A stretch of DNA of 64,000 nt, from assembly GCF_013340205.1 (NCBI RefSeq), contig NZ_BJTG01000007.1:248001-312000 (forward strand), given 5' to 3'. The DNA comes from Anaeromyxobacter diazotrophicus. Its GTDB lineage: Bacteria > Myxococcota > Myxococcia > Myxococcales > Anaeromyxobacteraceae. Made by a program: the position numbers and the translations under genes. The notes under the pieces are model-generated. The model did not search any database. It was not told the origin of the DNA and saw only the letters and a program-made list of their open reading frames with translations. Shown here piece after piece: positions 37,979-46,468 of the stretch; the first letter of the stretch is position 1, and the number at the start of each line of letters is the position of its first letter.

Positions 37979-39691
37979 TCAGACCCTTCCGCGCGCCGGC
38001 CGCTCGGGAGCGCCAGGCCCGTAGAGCCGCGCCCGGACGGCGTCGCGCTGGTCCGCCAGCGCCGCACCGTCGGCCAGCTCGCCGGCCGTCATGGCCTCCA
38101 CGAGCGCCACGCCGATCTCCGCCTCGCCCGCCGCGACGACGTTGGCGCCCGCGCGCTTGAGCCCCGGCGCGTCGCGCAGGTGCGTGCAGCGCGCGAAGAC
38201 GCGCAGCTCCGGGTTCAGGGCGCGCGCCTGCCGGATGATCTCCGCCGCATCTTCCACGTCGGCGCTCAGGACGAGGTTGCCTGCCGTGGCGATCCCCGCC
38301 TCCTCGAGCGTCCCCGGCCGCAGCACGTCGCCGTAGAGGGCGTTCACCCCGTCGGCCTTCAGCGCGCGCACGACGTCGAGGTTGAGCTCGACCACGGTCA
38401 CCGCCGCGCCGCGGTCCACGAGGAGCCGGTGGACGACCCTGCCCACCGGACCGTAACCGACCAGGATGCTCCGGTTGGGCTCGAGCGGCCGCCGCTCGCC
38501 GGTCGACACCGGCGCCAGCGCCGGAGCGGACGGCGTGAGCCCACGCGCCCACCGGTAGAGGGCGGGGTTGAGGGAGATCGAGACGAGCGAGGTCGCGACC
38601 AGCGCGTTCCAGCCCGCGTCGTCGAGGAGGCCGAGCTGCCGCGCGACCGTGCCGAGGATGAAGCTGAACTCGCCCACCTGCGAGAAGGCGGCGCCCACCG
38701 GTACGGCCGTCGCGAGCGGGACGCCGAGGAGCCGGACGGTGCCGACGGCGATGAGCGGCTTGCCGACGACCACCACCGCGAGCACGGCCGCGGTCAGGAG
38801 AGGGGCCTGCACGAGGCTCCTGGGGTCGAAGAGCATGCCCACCGAGACGAAGAAGAGCACGGCGAACGCGTCGCGCATCGGCACCGCGTCGCCCGCGGCG
38901 CGCGCCGCGAACTCGGAGCGGCCCACCGCGAGCCCCGCGAGGAACGCGCCCAGCGCGATCGACACGCCGAAGAGCTCGGCCGATCCGACCGCGATGCCGA
39001 CCGCCAGCACCAGCACGCCCAGGGTGAAGAGCTCCCGGACGTGCGTCTTCGCGATCCGCTCGAGCGCCCAGGGGATCACCCACTTCCCGAGGACGACGAC
39101 CACCGCGACCAGCGCGAGGACCTTCAGCCCGGCGAGCGCGAGCGCAGGGCCGGGGTCGTGCTCGGCCCCTCCAGGCCCGAACAGGATGGGCAAGAGCAGC
39201 AGCAGCGCGACCGTCAGGAGGTCCTCCACGACGGTCCAGCCAATGGCGATGTGGCCGATGGTCGCGTGCAGGTCGTGGCGGTCGGCCAGCACCAGCGCCA
39301 TCACCACCGTGCTCGCCACCGAGACCCCCATGCCAAGGATGAGCCCCGACGTCCAGCTCCAGCCCAGCGGCCTCACGAGCACCGCCAGCAAGAACGTGGA
39401 CGCCGTGCACTGGACGACGGCCCCGGGGAGGGCCACCCGCCACACCGCGACGAGCTCGCGCAGGTGAAAGCGCAGCCCGACCCCGAAGAGGAGCAGGATG
39501 ACGCCGATCTCCGCGAACTGTTCAGCGACGGCGCGGTTCGCCACGAAGCCGGGCGTGAACGGCCCCACGAGCACGCCCGCGAGCAAGTAGCCGACGATGG
39601 GAGAGAGCTTCAGGCGGTGGGCGAGGTAGCCGAGCACCAAGGCCCCTGCCAGCCCGCCGGCGAAGGTCAGGAGGATGCCGCCGTCGTGCAT
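37979..39691 (-). CDS. Kef/YbaL-type cation:proton antiporter with RCK domain
   Basis: A 570-residue monovalent cation:proton antiporter-2 family protein. The N-terminal ~390 residues hold about twelve membrane helices, starting MHDGGILLTFAGGLAGALVL, with GYLLAGVLVGPFTPGFV and LVATSLVSISLNPALYRWAR typical of KefB/YbaL. The C-terminal TrkA-N (RCK) domain begins RSILVGYGPVGRVVHRLLVD, an NAD-binding Rossmann motif that gates such proteins. Likely role: potassium or proton homeostasis under stress. It is monocistronic. Confidence 0.92.
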   Translation of the reverse strand: MHDGGILLTFAGGLAGALVLGYLAHRLKLSPIVGYLLAGVLVGPFTPGFVANRAVAEQFAEIGVILLLFGVGLRFHLRELVAVWRVALPGAVVQCTASTFLLAVLVRPLGWSWTSGLILGMGVSVASTVVMALVLADRHDLHATIGHIAIGWTVVEDLLTVALLLLLPILFGPGGAEHDPGPALALAGLKVLALVAVVVVLGKWVIPWALERIAKTHVRELFTLGVLVLAVGIAVGSAELFGVSIALGAFLAGLAVGRSEFAARAAGDAVPMRDAFAVLFFVSVGMLFDPRSLVQAPLLTAAVLAVVVVGKPLIAVGTVRLLGVPLATAVPVGAAFSQVGEFSFILGTVARQLGLLDDAGWNALVATSLVSISLNPALYRWARGLTPSAPALAPVSTGERRPLEPNRSILVGYGPVGRVVHRLLVDRGAAVTVVELNLDVVRALKADGVNALYGDVLRPGTLEEAGIATAGNLVLSADVEDAAEIIRQARALNPELRVFARCTHLRDAPGLKRAGANVVAAGEAEIGVALVEAMTAGELADGAALADQRDAVRARLYGPGAPERPARGRV

Positions 39692-39831
39692 CGGTCGACC
39701 CCCGGTGTGGATGAGCGTCCGCCACCGCCCATGTTACGCGGCCGCGGCCCGCGGGCCACCGCGCGCGCTTGCCCCCCAGGGGCCCGACCGGGATACGTGG
39801 GGTCTCCCGCCCCGACAGGTGGGCGCATCCG

Positions 39832-40341
39832 CTAACCCCGGCCCCGGCGCGGCGGCGCGAGCCGCGCGGCGAGCGGACGAGGGTCGGTCACCTTCTCCGA
39901 GAAGACGTAGGTCTCGTCGCGCGAGACCAGCTCGTGCAGGGCCCAGCCCGCCGAGGACCGGCGGAGCTGCATGCAGTGGACGACGGTCCACGTGTCCACC
40001 CCGTCGACCGCGTCGCTGGTGCTGATCACCACGGCGACGTCCGCCACGAGGTGGACGGTCCTGGCTCGCTCGGTGAGCCGCGCGGGCGCCGCGCGCCGTT
40101 CGGCGCCGCCCGCACCCGCGCCTGGCGCGGCCACGCCGGGAGGGCGCCACCGGCAGCCGGTGAGGTCGAGCCGCGCCTCGGTGAGGAGGCTCGAGGGCGT
40201 ACCTCCGCCGGCGCCGGCCCCGGAGAGCTCCGCGTAGACGGCTCGCACGAAGCGGTCCAGCGCGAGGAGCTCCTGCGTGGCGCTCCGCTCGAGCTCGATC
40301 GGCGTCGGTCGCGAGCGCGGGGCGTCATCGTCCATCGGCAT
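39832..40341 (-). CDS. Protein of unknown function
   Basis: A 169-residue soluble protein with no recognised family. The N-terminal third is helical (TPIELERSATQELLALDRFV) and the C-terminal half has beta strands: RTVHLVADVAVVISTSDAVD and DTWTVVHCMQLRRSSAGWAL, followed by HELVSRDETYVFSEKVTD. That pattern would suit a SnoaL/NTF2-like cone fold, but this is a guess. It stands alone between the antiporter gene and a 490-bp spacer. Confidence 0.6.
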   Translation of the reverse strand: MPMDDDAPRSRPTPIELERSATQELLALDRFVRAVYAELSGAGAGGGTPSSLLTEARLDLTGCRWRPPGVAAPGAGAGGAERRAAPARLTERARTVHLVADVAVVISTSDAVDGVDTWTVVHCMQLRRSSAGWALHELVSRDETYVFSEKVTDPRPLAARLAPPRRGRG

Positions 40342-40829
40342 GGGGGCTGGCTCCTCAGGACGCAGGCCCGTCGGGCGGCGGCGGAGGGCGCGCGATGCGC
40401 TCGCCTGCGACGGACACTCCTCAACGTACCAAGGAAACCGTCGGAGTGGCCACCGCGCGCTCGGGGCCTCGGAGCGGGGCTGGCGCGGCCGCGGGTCGGA
40501 TCCGCGGCTGGACTTCGCGCGCCCGCGTTCCTAAGTTGGGATCGTCGCGATGCGTGCTTCGCGGCAAGAGAGATCATGTCGCTGCTTCCGACCTCCATCT
40601 CCCGAATCGCCGGCGCCCGGGCCCTGGCCCGGCGTGCCGTGCCTCGCGTGCTCGGCCGGTGTTGCGACTGCCCCGGTCGCCGCGCCGCGGCCTGCTGACG
40701 GTTCGGCCCGGCGCTCTCCACCCCCAGCGATCTTCTCGATGAACCACGCCGTGGCGAGCGCCGCGCGCGGCCTTCGCTGCCGTGCGCCACGCCGTGGCGC
40801 GCGAAGCGCCTCACCAGGAGACGAGTCCC
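40342..40829. other. Intergenic region without a supported gene
   Basis: About 490 bp. Longer open frames here are Arg/Ala-rich and run through in several frames at once, as expected for GC-rich noncoding DNA. A 40-codon frame at 40576-40698 ([20 protein letters not shown], ending in a CCDCPG cysteine cluster) is the only one with some protein-like order; it lacks a ribosome site. No promoter box pair or terminator is convincing. Confidence 0.35.
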
Positions 40830-41273
40830 ATGTACGCATCCACCGTGAAGAAGCTCCACGACCTCTCGGCCATCCACCTCGGCGAGGGCGACCTCGAACG
40901 CCTGCGGGAGGTGGTCGACCGCCATGCGGCCGGCCGGGACGCGGCCGCCGCCGCGCAGCTCGAGGCCGAGCTCGACCGGGCGGTCATCCTGCCCGCCGGC
41001 GCCCTGCCGCGCGACCTCGTCGCGATGGGCTCGCGCGTCGTGTTCGAGGACGAGACGGGCAAGCGCCGGGACGTCCAGCTCGTCTACCCGTGGGAGGCCG
41101 ATCCGCCCCGCGGCAGGATCTCCGTCCTCGCCCCGGTGGGTGCGGCGCTGCTCGGCCTCTCGGTGGGGCAGAGCATCGACTGGCCTCTCCCGGGCGGGAG
41201 GAACGCCGCCCTCACCATCGTCGCGGTGGCGCAGGACGGCGGCTCGAACGACATGAATCCACTCGCAGACTGA
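40830..41273 (+). CDS. rnk: Rnk/GreA C-terminal-domain nucleoside diphosphate kinase regulator
   Basis: A 147-residue protein of the Rnk type: a short helical N-terminus (LERLREVVDRHAAGRDAAAA) and a GreA/GreB C-terminal FKBP-like domain (about 60-140) with MGSRVVFEDETGKRRDVQLV and ISVLAPVGAALLGLSVGQSI then WPLPGG. Rnk proteins bind RNA polymerase and compete with Gre factors. The ATG at 40830 follows CAGGAGACG; an earlier in-frame ATG at 40782 lacks such a site. It is followed 13 bp later by a small basic protein gene. Confidence 0.85.
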   Translation: MYASTVKKLHDLSAIHLGEGDLERLREVVDRHAAGRDAAAAAQLEAELDRAVILPAGALPRDLVAMGSRVVFEDETGKRRDVQLVYPWEADPPRGRISVLAPVGAALLGLSVGQSIDWPLPGGRNAALTIVAVAQDGGSNDMNPLAD

Positions 41274-41286
41274 ACGGGAGGAGCGA

Positions 41287-41601
41287 ATGGCCACGAAGGC
41301 AGAGGAACACCGCTACTGGACCGAGCGGTCCGGCCCGAAGAAGGCGAAGAGCCCGCCGCGCCCGCGCCGCGACGTGGGCGTCGACACCGCGAAGCCGGGC
41401 GTGAGCGCCACCGACCGCAAGGCGGGGCCGCGGAAGGCTTCGCCGAAGGCGGCGAAGAAGGCGGCCTACGCCCTGGAGCGCAGCGAAGGGCGGCCTTCGC
41501 GCCGCTCCACGCGGCGGGCGGCGAACCGGCAGCGCACCGACTCGCAGATGCGGGTGAAGCAGCGCACGACGGGGATGCGGCCCTCGCAGGCGGGCGTCTG
41601 A
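41287..41601 (+). CDS. Small highly basic protein of unknown function
   Basis: A 104-residue, Lys/Arg-rich, apparently disordered protein (KKAKSPPRPRRDVGVDTAKP, ASPKAAKKAAYALERSEGRP, SRRSTRRAANRQRTDSQMRV). The composition suggests nucleic-acid binding or ribosome association. The ATG is preceded by GGGAGGAGCG, an excellent ribosome site. It is probably co-transcribed with the Rnk-like gene. It could be a stress-associated small protein, but nothing in the sequence proves a function. Confidence 0.6.
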   Translation: MATKAEEHRYWTERSGPKKAKSPPRPRRDVGVDTAKPGVSATDRKAGPRKASPKAAKKAAYALERSEGRPSRRSTRRAANRQRTDSQMRVKQRTTGMRPSQAGV

Positions 41602-41619
41602 CGGGGCGGGGTCCGGGCG

Positions 41620-41664
41620 CCGCCCCAGCTCCCGCGCCGCGGTGCCGCGGCGGGAGCGGGGCGG
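41620..41664. terminator. Hairpin between convergent genes
   Basis: Arms at 41620-41635 and 41650-41664 pair over 15 bp with one bulged base; the inner part (gccgcggt / gccgcggc) can extend the stem. It lies between the stop of the basic protein gene and that of the convergent dehydrogenase gene. No U-run follows. Confidence 0.5.
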
Positions 41665-41676
41665 GGGCGGTGCGGG

Positions 41677-42582
41677 TCAGCCGCGCGGCTCGGCCGGCGG
41701 CAGCGGCGGCGCGCCCGCCTCCTCCTCCGCGAGGTGGCCGAAGGCCGCCCAGTCGAGGCCGCCGTAGCCTCGCGCCAGCGCCGCCAGCATGCGATCGCGC
41801 ACCAGGCTCGCCAGCGGCAGCGGCACCTGGTGGCGCTCTCCGGCCTGGAGGAAGAGCCGGTTGTCCTTGGCGCCGAGGGGTAGGGTGAAGCCGGGCGGCG
41901 CGAAGCGCCCCTCGAGCAGGGCGCGACCGTAGGTCCGGTAGGCCGGGGCGGCGAAGAGCGTCTCGGTCAGCACCTCGAGGAAGCGCGCGCGGTCGACGCC
42001 CGCCTTCCCCACCAGGGCGAGCGCCTCGGCCAGCGCCTCGATGGCCGCGGTGAGCATGAAGTTGCCGGCGAGCTTGACCAGCGCCGCCTGCGCCGGGTCC
42101 TCGCCCACCGGGAAGACGCGCTGGCCGACCGCGTCGAGCAGCGGCCGGGCGCGCTCGAGCGCGGCCTTCGGCCCGGCGGCCACCACGTTGAGCTTGCCGG
42201 CGGCGGCGACGTCGGGGCGCCCGAAGACCGGCGCCGCCAGGAAGTCCTGCCCAGCCGCGGCGTGCTCGCGCGCCAGCCGCGTCACCGTCTCCGGCGCGAG
42301 CGTGCTCAGGGAGACGTGGAGCCCGCCCCGGGGCAACCCGGCGCGGAGCCCGTCCGGCCCCCCCTCGACCGCCTCCACCGCGCGGTCGTCGGAGAGCATG
42401 GTGAGGACGACCCCGGCCCGCGCCGCCTCCGCGGGCGTGGCGGCGACCGCCGCCCCCGCGCCCCGCAGCGCCTCCGCCCGCTCGCGCGTCCGGTTCCAGG
42501 CCACGACCTCGTGTCCGCCGCGGAGCAGGCTCTCCGCCATCCCGCGCCCCATGGAACCCAGCCCGATGAACCCGACGCGCAT
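41677..42582 (-). CDS. NAD(P)-dependent beta-hydroxyacid dehydrogenase (3-hydroxyisobutyrate dehydrogenase-like)
   Basis: A 301-residue oxidoreductase. The N-terminal Rossmann motif is VGFIGLGSMGRGMAESLL, FLAAPVFGRPDVAAAGKLNV holds the substrate-binding region (usually DAPVSGG), and the catalytic lysine is in LVKLAGNFMLTAAIEALAEA. The C-terminal helical domain contains LPLGAKDNRLFLQAG, including the conserved KD. The family reduces or oxidises small beta-hydroxyacids such as glyoxylate/glycerate, 3-hydroxyisobutyrate and succinic semialdehyde. The ATG at 42582 directly starts the Rossmann motif. Exact substrate unknown. Confidence 0.88.
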   Translation of the reverse strand: MRVGFIGLGSMGRGMAESLLRGGHEVVAWNRTRERAEALRGAGAAVAATPAEAARAGVVLTMLSDDRAVEAVEGGPDGLRAGLPRGGLHVSLSTLAPETVTRLAREHAAAGQDFLAAPVFGRPDVAAAGKLNVVAAGPKAALERARPLLDAVGQRVFPVGEDPAQAALVKLAGNFMLTAAIEALAEALALVGKAGVDRARFLEVLTETLFAAPAYRTYGRALLEGRFAPPGFTLPLGAKDNRLFLQAGERHQVPLPLASLVRDRMLAALARGYGGLDWAAFGHLAEEEAGAPPLPPAEPRG

Positions 42583-42703
42583 CGTCGCCTCCCGTGCCGG
42601 GAACCTAGGGCGGCGCGCGCGGCGGGGCACGGTGCGGTGGTGAGGGGAGGCAGCGCGTCCGGGGCGGGCCCCGCCTGCGTCCCGCCGCGACCGGCGCGCA
42701 GGC

Positions 42704-43474
42704 TCAGAGGCCCATGCCCCCGGAGACCTCGATCCGCTGGCCGTTGATCCACGCGCCCTCGGGCGAGAGCAGGAGCGCCACCGCCCCGCCGATGTCGTCC
42801 GGCAGCCCGACGCGGCCGAGCGCGGTCACCGAGGCGACCATCCGGTTCACCTCGGGATCGTCGCGCACCCTCCCGCCGCTGAAGTCCGTCGCGATGGCGC
42901 CGGGCGCGATCACGTTGGCGGTGATCCGGCGCGGGCCGAGCTCCTTCGCCATGTAGCGCGTGAGGACCTCCACGGCGGCCTTCATCGCGCCGTAGGCGGC
43001 GGAGCCGGGAAACGTCATGCGCGTCAGCCCGCTCGAGACGTTGAGGATGCGCCCGCCGTCCGCGATCAGCGGCAGCAGACGCTGCGTGAGCAGGAAGGGC
43101 GCCTTGAAGTGGACGCCGTAGATCGCGTCGAGCTGCGCCGGCGTCGTCTCCGCGAGGCCGGCGTGCAGCGAGGTGCCGGCGTTGTTCACGAGGAAGTCGA
43201 ACCGCGGCCGCTCCCAGGTCCGCTCGAGCTGCGCCGACACCTCGTTCGCGAACGCGTCGAACGAGGCGCCGTCGGAGACGTCGAGCGGGAGCGCCACCGC
43301 CTCGCGGCCGAGGGCGCGGATCCGGTCGCGGACCTCGCCCGCCTGGCCGGCCGCGGCGCGATAGGTGAGGATGACGTCGACCCCTCGCTCCGCGAGGTGC
43401 AACGCCATGCTGCGGCCGAGGCCGCGGCTGCCGCCCGTGATGAGCGCGATCGGGGTCTGTCCGGAGGCTGCCAT
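42704..43474 (-). CDS. Short-chain dehydrogenase/reductase
   Basis: A 256-residue classical SDR. The cofactor motif TGGSRGLGRSMALHLAERG favours NADP, NNAG is present in FDFLVNNAGTSLHAG, and the catalytic tetrad includes Ser in ILNVSSGLTRM and Tyr/Lys in AAYGAMKAAVEVL. The C-terminus ends WINGQRIEVSGGMGL, typical of 3-ketoacyl-ACP reductase-like members. It diverges from a LysR regulator gene with a 117-bp shared promoter region, so it is the likely target of that regulator. Substrate unknown. Confidence 0.9.
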   Translation of the reverse strand: MAASGQTPIALITGGSRGLGRSMALHLAERGVDVILTYRAAAGQAGEVRDRIRALGREAVALPLDVSDGASFDAFANEVSAQLERTWERPRFDFLVNNAGTSLHAGLAETTPAQLDAIYGVHFKAPFLLTQRLLPLIADGGRILNVSSGLTRMTFPGSAAYGAMKAAVEVLTRYMAKELGPRRITANVIAPGAIATDFSGGRVRDDPEVNRMVASVTALGRVGLPDDIGGAVALLLSPEGAWINGQRIEVSGGMGL

Positions 43475-43591
43475 CGAGGTTTCTCCCGTGGGGGTGTCGT
43501 TCAGCTCGTGCTGACGATAGGATCCCAGGGACGCGCGGCGGTAGCCCGCCAGGGCTCGACACACCGTTCGCAAAAGGAGAACGATGTCGCG

Positions 43592-44485
43592 ATGACGATC
43601 GACGGGCTGCGGATGTTCGTGAAGGTCGCGGAGCTGGGGAGCTTCACGCGGGCGGCCGAGCAGCTCGGCCTCTCCAAGGCCCGCGTCTCGACCGCGGTCC
43701 AGGGGCTGGAGAGCGAGCTGGGGACCCGGCTCCTGCAGCGCTCGACGCGCGCCGTGCGCCTCACGGCGAGCGGGGAGGAGCTCCTCGCGCGGGCGCGTCA
43801 GCTCGTGCTGGACGCGGAGGGCCTCGCCGCGATGTTCCAGACGCCGAGCACGCTGCGGGGTCGGGTGCGCGTGGACATGCCGCAGAGCCTCGCGCGCTCG
43901 CTGCTCATCCCGAGGCTGCCCGAGCTGCTCGACGGCCACCCGCACCTCGAGGTGCAGCTCAGCACGACCGACCGCCGGGTGGACGTCATCCGCGAGGGCT
44001 TCGACCTGGTGCTGCGCGTCGGCAAGCTTGACCCGTCCGGCCTCGTCGCCCGGCGCCTCGGCGAGCTGCAGATGATGAACTGCGCCAGCCCCGGCTATCT
44101 GAAGAGGTACGGCACGCCCCGCTCGCTCGAAGACCTCGACCGGCACCTCCTGGTGCACTACGCGTCGCGGTTCGGCACGGACGCGCCGGGCTTCGAGTAC
44201 CGCGACGGCCGGGTCTACCGCGAGCGGCCGATGCGGAGCGTGGTCACCGTCAACAGCACCGACTCGTACCACGCGGCGTGCGTCGCCGGCCTCGGCATCA
44301 TCCAGGCGCCGCGGGCGGGGATGCTGGCGGGCCTCGCCGCCGGTGACCTCGTCGAGGTCCTGCCGCAGCACACCTGCGAGCCGCTGCCGGTCTCGCTCGT
44401 CCATCCTCACGGGCGCAACGTCCCGCGCCACGTGCGCGTGGTGATGAGCTGGATCACGGAGGTGCTGAGGGGGCGGTACGGGTGA
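43592..44485 (+). CDS. LysR-family transcriptional regulator
   Basis: A 297-residue LysR protein. The winged HTH is residues about 3-62 (FVKVAELGSFTRAAEQLGLS followed by KARVSTAVQGLESELG), and the periplasmic-binding-like effector domain spans about 90-295 (GRVRVDMPQSLARSLLIPRL). It is of the CrgA/DsdC-like type common next to SDR genes. The ATG at 43592 follows AAAAGGAGA. The divergent arrangement with the SDR gene is the classical LysR-target layout. Its stop lies at the left boundary of the accessory island. Confidence 0.9.
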   Translation: MTIDGLRMFVKVAELGSFTRAAEQLGLSKARVSTAVQGLESELGTRLLQRSTRAVRLTASGEELLARARQLVLDAEGLAAMFQTPSTLRGRVRVDMPQSLARSLLIPRLPELLDGHPHLEVQLSTTDRRVDVIREGFDLVLRVGKLDPSGLVARRLGELQMMNCASPGYLKRYGTPRSLEDLDRHLLVHYASRFGTDAPGFEYRDGRVYRERPMRSVVTVNSTDSYHAACVAGLGIIQAPRAGMLAGLAAGDLVEVLPQHTCEPLPVSLVHPHGRNVPRHVRVVMSWITEVLRGRYG

Positions 44486-45174
44486 GGTCAGGTCGCCGGG
44501 GCGCGCGCAGGCGCGGTCGCCGGGACCGGCGGCTCGCTCGGCCGGTGGACGGGCGGTGGCAGTCGCTGTGGAAGGCGACCATGCGGCTCGGGGGTATCTT
44601 CGGCCCCGCCACGCGGGTCCTGCTGCTGACTGGTGACCGCCGCAACGAGGCGGCGTTCCTCCGTTGGGACGAGTTGGACGGTGACTGGGCCGCGATGCCT
44701 GGGTCGCGCATGAAGAACGGCCGCGACTTCCGGGCTCCGCTCTCCGCCGCCGCCAAGGGGCTAGTGGACGCCCAGCCCAAGCTCGGCGCGTACGTGTTCA
44801 CCACGAACGGCAAGGCGCCGATCTCGGGGTGGGGCAAGGCCAAGGAACGGATCGACAAGCTCATGTCCGAGGAACTCGGCGAGCCGGTTACGGGGTGGCG
44901 GTTCCACGACTTGCGGCGGACGATGGCCACAGGCATCGCGATGCTCGGCTACCGCCGTGAAGTCATCGACCGGATCCTCGCGCACGTGCCGCAGAAATCG
45001 GACGTGACGAGCTCCGTCTACAACCGCTTCATGTACGACGGCGAGGCGATGGAGGCGGTTCAGCGGTGGGCGGGCTACGTTCTGCGCCTCGTGTCGGGCC
45101 TGCATGTGGTTCCGCAAGTGCCGGCGGCGAACGAGCCGCCTGTCGTCGAGGACTCGGACCAACCCGTCGCGTAG
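44482..45174 (+). pseudogene. Truncated tyrosine recombinase (P4-type integrase, catalytic part)
   Basis: The frame encodes the catalytic domain of a P4-like integrase. Motifs are Arg I in LLLTGDRRNEAAFLRW, the lysine strand in MKNGRDFRAPLS, the HxxR box in FHDLRRTMATG, the second His in ILAHVPQKSD, and the nucleophile region VYNRFMYDGEAMEAVQRWAG. The N-terminal arm-binding and core-binding domains (usually ~200 residues) are missing: homology begins around 44550, right after the LysR stop. All catalytic residues remain but the protein is probably inactive as a site-specific recombinase. It marks the left edge of an island whose right edge is a tRNA gene. Confidence 0.8.
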
Positions 45175-45509
45175 TTGCTTGTCTTGCGTGTGCTCTGACG
45201 CTGTTTCAACTAGCGCGTGAGTAGCGCACCAACGAGCGCAGGCCCCGTCTCGGAGCCTGACTTGTCGCCTCGCGCCTCAAGCGAATGTCAGACGCCGAGG
45301 CGATAATCCCGACGGCGTGGTGTGTCCTTCACCCGCGCATCCATGATCATCCCGTTCAGCTGCGCTCCCTCCATCTGCGCCCAGCGTTGTGAGCACGTAT
45401 TAAACCGACCTAAGTCCAGGCGGTCTCTCAAGTACAGTAAAAATGCGGTAAATGAGAAGCGTGGTTGTATGGTGTTCAACCTCGGTTTCGTGGGTGCCGA
45501 GGCCGCGAC
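45175..45509. other. Intergenic spacer upstream of the HTH operon
   Basis: About 335 bp without a supported gene. GC content drops clearly around 45390-45480 (acagtaaaaatgcggtaaat), which fits foreign DNA. Short frames present here (for example 45322-45513) have cysteine-rich, disordered translations and no ribosome site. Confidence 0.4.
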
Positions 45510-45538
45510 TTGACGAGCGCGTTTCGCGCCGCTAGCGT
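45510..45538 (+). promoter_or_regulatory. Probable promoter of the five-gene HTH operon
   Basis: TTGACG (45510-45515), a 17-bp spacer and TAGCGT (45533-45538). Transcription would begin about 10 bp before the first ATG at 45556, just enough to include its GGAGGAG ribosome site (45547-45553). With four DNA-binding products in the operon, autoregulation is plausible, but no clear operator palindrome is visible. Confidence 0.5.
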
Positions 45539-45555
45539 CTTCGGGCGGAGGAGCC

Positions 45556-45774
45556 ATGGAAGAGCTTGTCAAGTACGCGAAGGCGATTCTTGCGCTGCAG
45601 CTCCAGCGGCCGGTGGTGCCGGCAAACGGCGAAGCTGGAACCGCTGTTAAGCCCGAGGTCCTCCTCGCGGGACTGGGGTTCACGCACAAGGAGATCGGCG
45701 ATCTCCTCGGCAAGAGCCCGAACGCCGTCAACATGGTGGTCAAGAAGGCCCGAAAGAAGGGGAGCAAGACATGA
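45556..45774 (+). CDS. Mini-HTH protein 1 of the five-gene operon
   Basis: A 72-residue protein. An N-terminal amphipathic helix (MEELVKYAKAILALQLQ) is followed by a helix-turn-helix, GLGFTHKEIGDLLGKSPNAV, and a basic end (VVKKARKKGSKT). The HTH resembles sigma-70 region 4 or Trp-repressor-like DNA-binding helices. It is the first of four such small genes in a row, each with the same helix-HTH-basic tail order, suggesting duplication and divergence. The N-terminal helices may mediate assembly. The stop overlaps the next start (ATGA). No known family is recognised. Confidence 0.75.
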   Translation: MEELVKYAKAILALQLQRPVVPANGEAGTAVKPEVLLAGLGFTHKEIGDLLGKSPNAVNMVVKKARKKGSKT

Positions 45775-45977
45775 AAGAGACGGTGCAGGCCATCAATGAC
45801 CTGACGCGTGTGGTCATCGCGCTGAGTGGGAAGTTTGAGTCCAGGGCCGACGCGATTCGCAAGTTGAGCGACCTCGGCATCCCCCCGACTCGCATCGCGG
45901 CGATCCTCGCGATGGAGCCCAAGGACGTGACCTCGGTCATCTCCAAGGCGAAGAAGACCAAGACGAACGGAAAGTAG
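45771..45977 (+). CDS. Mini-HTH protein 2 of the five-gene operon
   Basis: A 68-residue protein with the same plan as its neighbours: helix (VQAINDLTRVVIALSGKF), HTH (DLGIPPTRIAAILAMEPKDV) and a Lys-rich tail (SKAKKTKTNGK). The position of the glycine before the HTH, the Ile-Ala of the first helix and the proline before the recognition helix match protein 1, although overall identity is low. It is translationally coupled to gene 1 and ends 2 bp before gene 3. Confidence 0.75.
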   Translation: MKETVQAINDLTRVVIALSGKFESRADAIRKLSDLGIPPTRIAAILAMEPKDVTSVISKAKKTKTNGK

Positions 45978-45979
45978 AC

Positions 45980-46213
45980 ATGGCCAAGAAGGACGCGACC
46001 ACGTACGACCTGCTCGTACAGATGAAGCTTACGAACCGGCTCCTTGCGGCTCCGCTGAAGCAGACAATGGGGCAGAAGGAGTTGGTCCGCCTGCTGTCGA
46101 CGACCGGAGCGACGGCACAGGACATCGCAGACGTGCTCGACACGACGCCAGCTACCGTCGCGACGACGCTTCAGCGACTGAAAAGGAACGGCAAGAAGGG
46201 ATCAGACGAGTAG
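45980..46213 (+). CDS. Mini-HTH protein 3 of the five-gene operon
   Basis: A 77-residue protein: a longer N-terminal region with an amphipathic helix (YDLLVQMKLTNRLLAAPLKQ), then the HTH TTGATAQDIADVLDTTPATV and a basic tail (LQRLKRNGKKGSDE). The HTH aligns without gaps with proteins 1 and 2. It begins 2 bp after the stop of gene 2. The extra residues before the HTH (MGQKELVRLLS) form an additional short helix. Confidence 0.75.
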   Translation: MAKKDATTYDLLVQMKLTNRLLAAPLKQTMGQKELVRLLSTTGATAQDIADVLDTTPATVATTLQRLKRNGKKGSDE

Positions 46214-46252
46214 CTTAGGCCCACGACAGTGGTACCTGGCGGGAGGGGAACG

Positions 46253-46453
46253 ATGGGTGAGGACGAATTGAAGAAGGTCGCTGCGGAACTGGCGAGCATC
46301 AAGAAGTTGCTCGTGCTGGCCCTCACGGAGGGCACGCAGAAGAAGATGTCACAGGATGCGGTGGCCAGGGCGCTCGGGGTCGACCAGGCGAGCGTGAGCA
46401 GAATGCTCAACGGGCCGAAGAAGAAGGATGCGGCGACGAAGCGGCCGCGGTAG
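46253..46453 (+). CDS. Mini-HTH protein 4 of the five-gene operon
   Basis: A 66-residue protein: N-terminal helix (LKKVAAELASIKKLLVLALT) and an HTH with KKMSQDAVARALGVDQASV, then a basic tail (LNGPKKKDAATKRPR). It is the most diverged of the four: the glycine before the HTH is replaced and the recognition helix (QASVSRML) is of Xre/sigma-4 type. The ATG at 46253 is chosen because GGGAGGGGAA precedes it; an in-frame start at 46229 has none. A 39-bp gap separates it from gene 3. Confidence 0.75.
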   Translation: MGEDELKKVAAELASIKKLLVLALTEGTQKKMSQDAVARALGVDQASVSRMLNGPKKKDAATKRPR

Positions 46454-46468
46454 CGCCCCGGAGGAGTT

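Noticed and set aside
40576-40698. A possible 40-residue cysteine-containing small protein
   Set aside because: It has no ribosome-binding site or promoter and no sign of conservation that can be judged here.
40550-41404. A 284-codon plus-strand frame overlapping the Rnk-like gene
   Set aside because: The translation is Arg/Pro-rich without domain features and runs out of frame through two better-supported genes with ribosome sites.
44486-44550. A left attachment site repeat matching the tRNA-Thr 3' end
   Set aside because: No segment near the integrase remnant matches the tRNA 3' sequence over more than a few bases.
45322-45513. A 63-codon frame upstream of the HTH operon
   Set aside because: Disordered translation, no ribosome site, and it overlaps the -35 box of the operon promoter.
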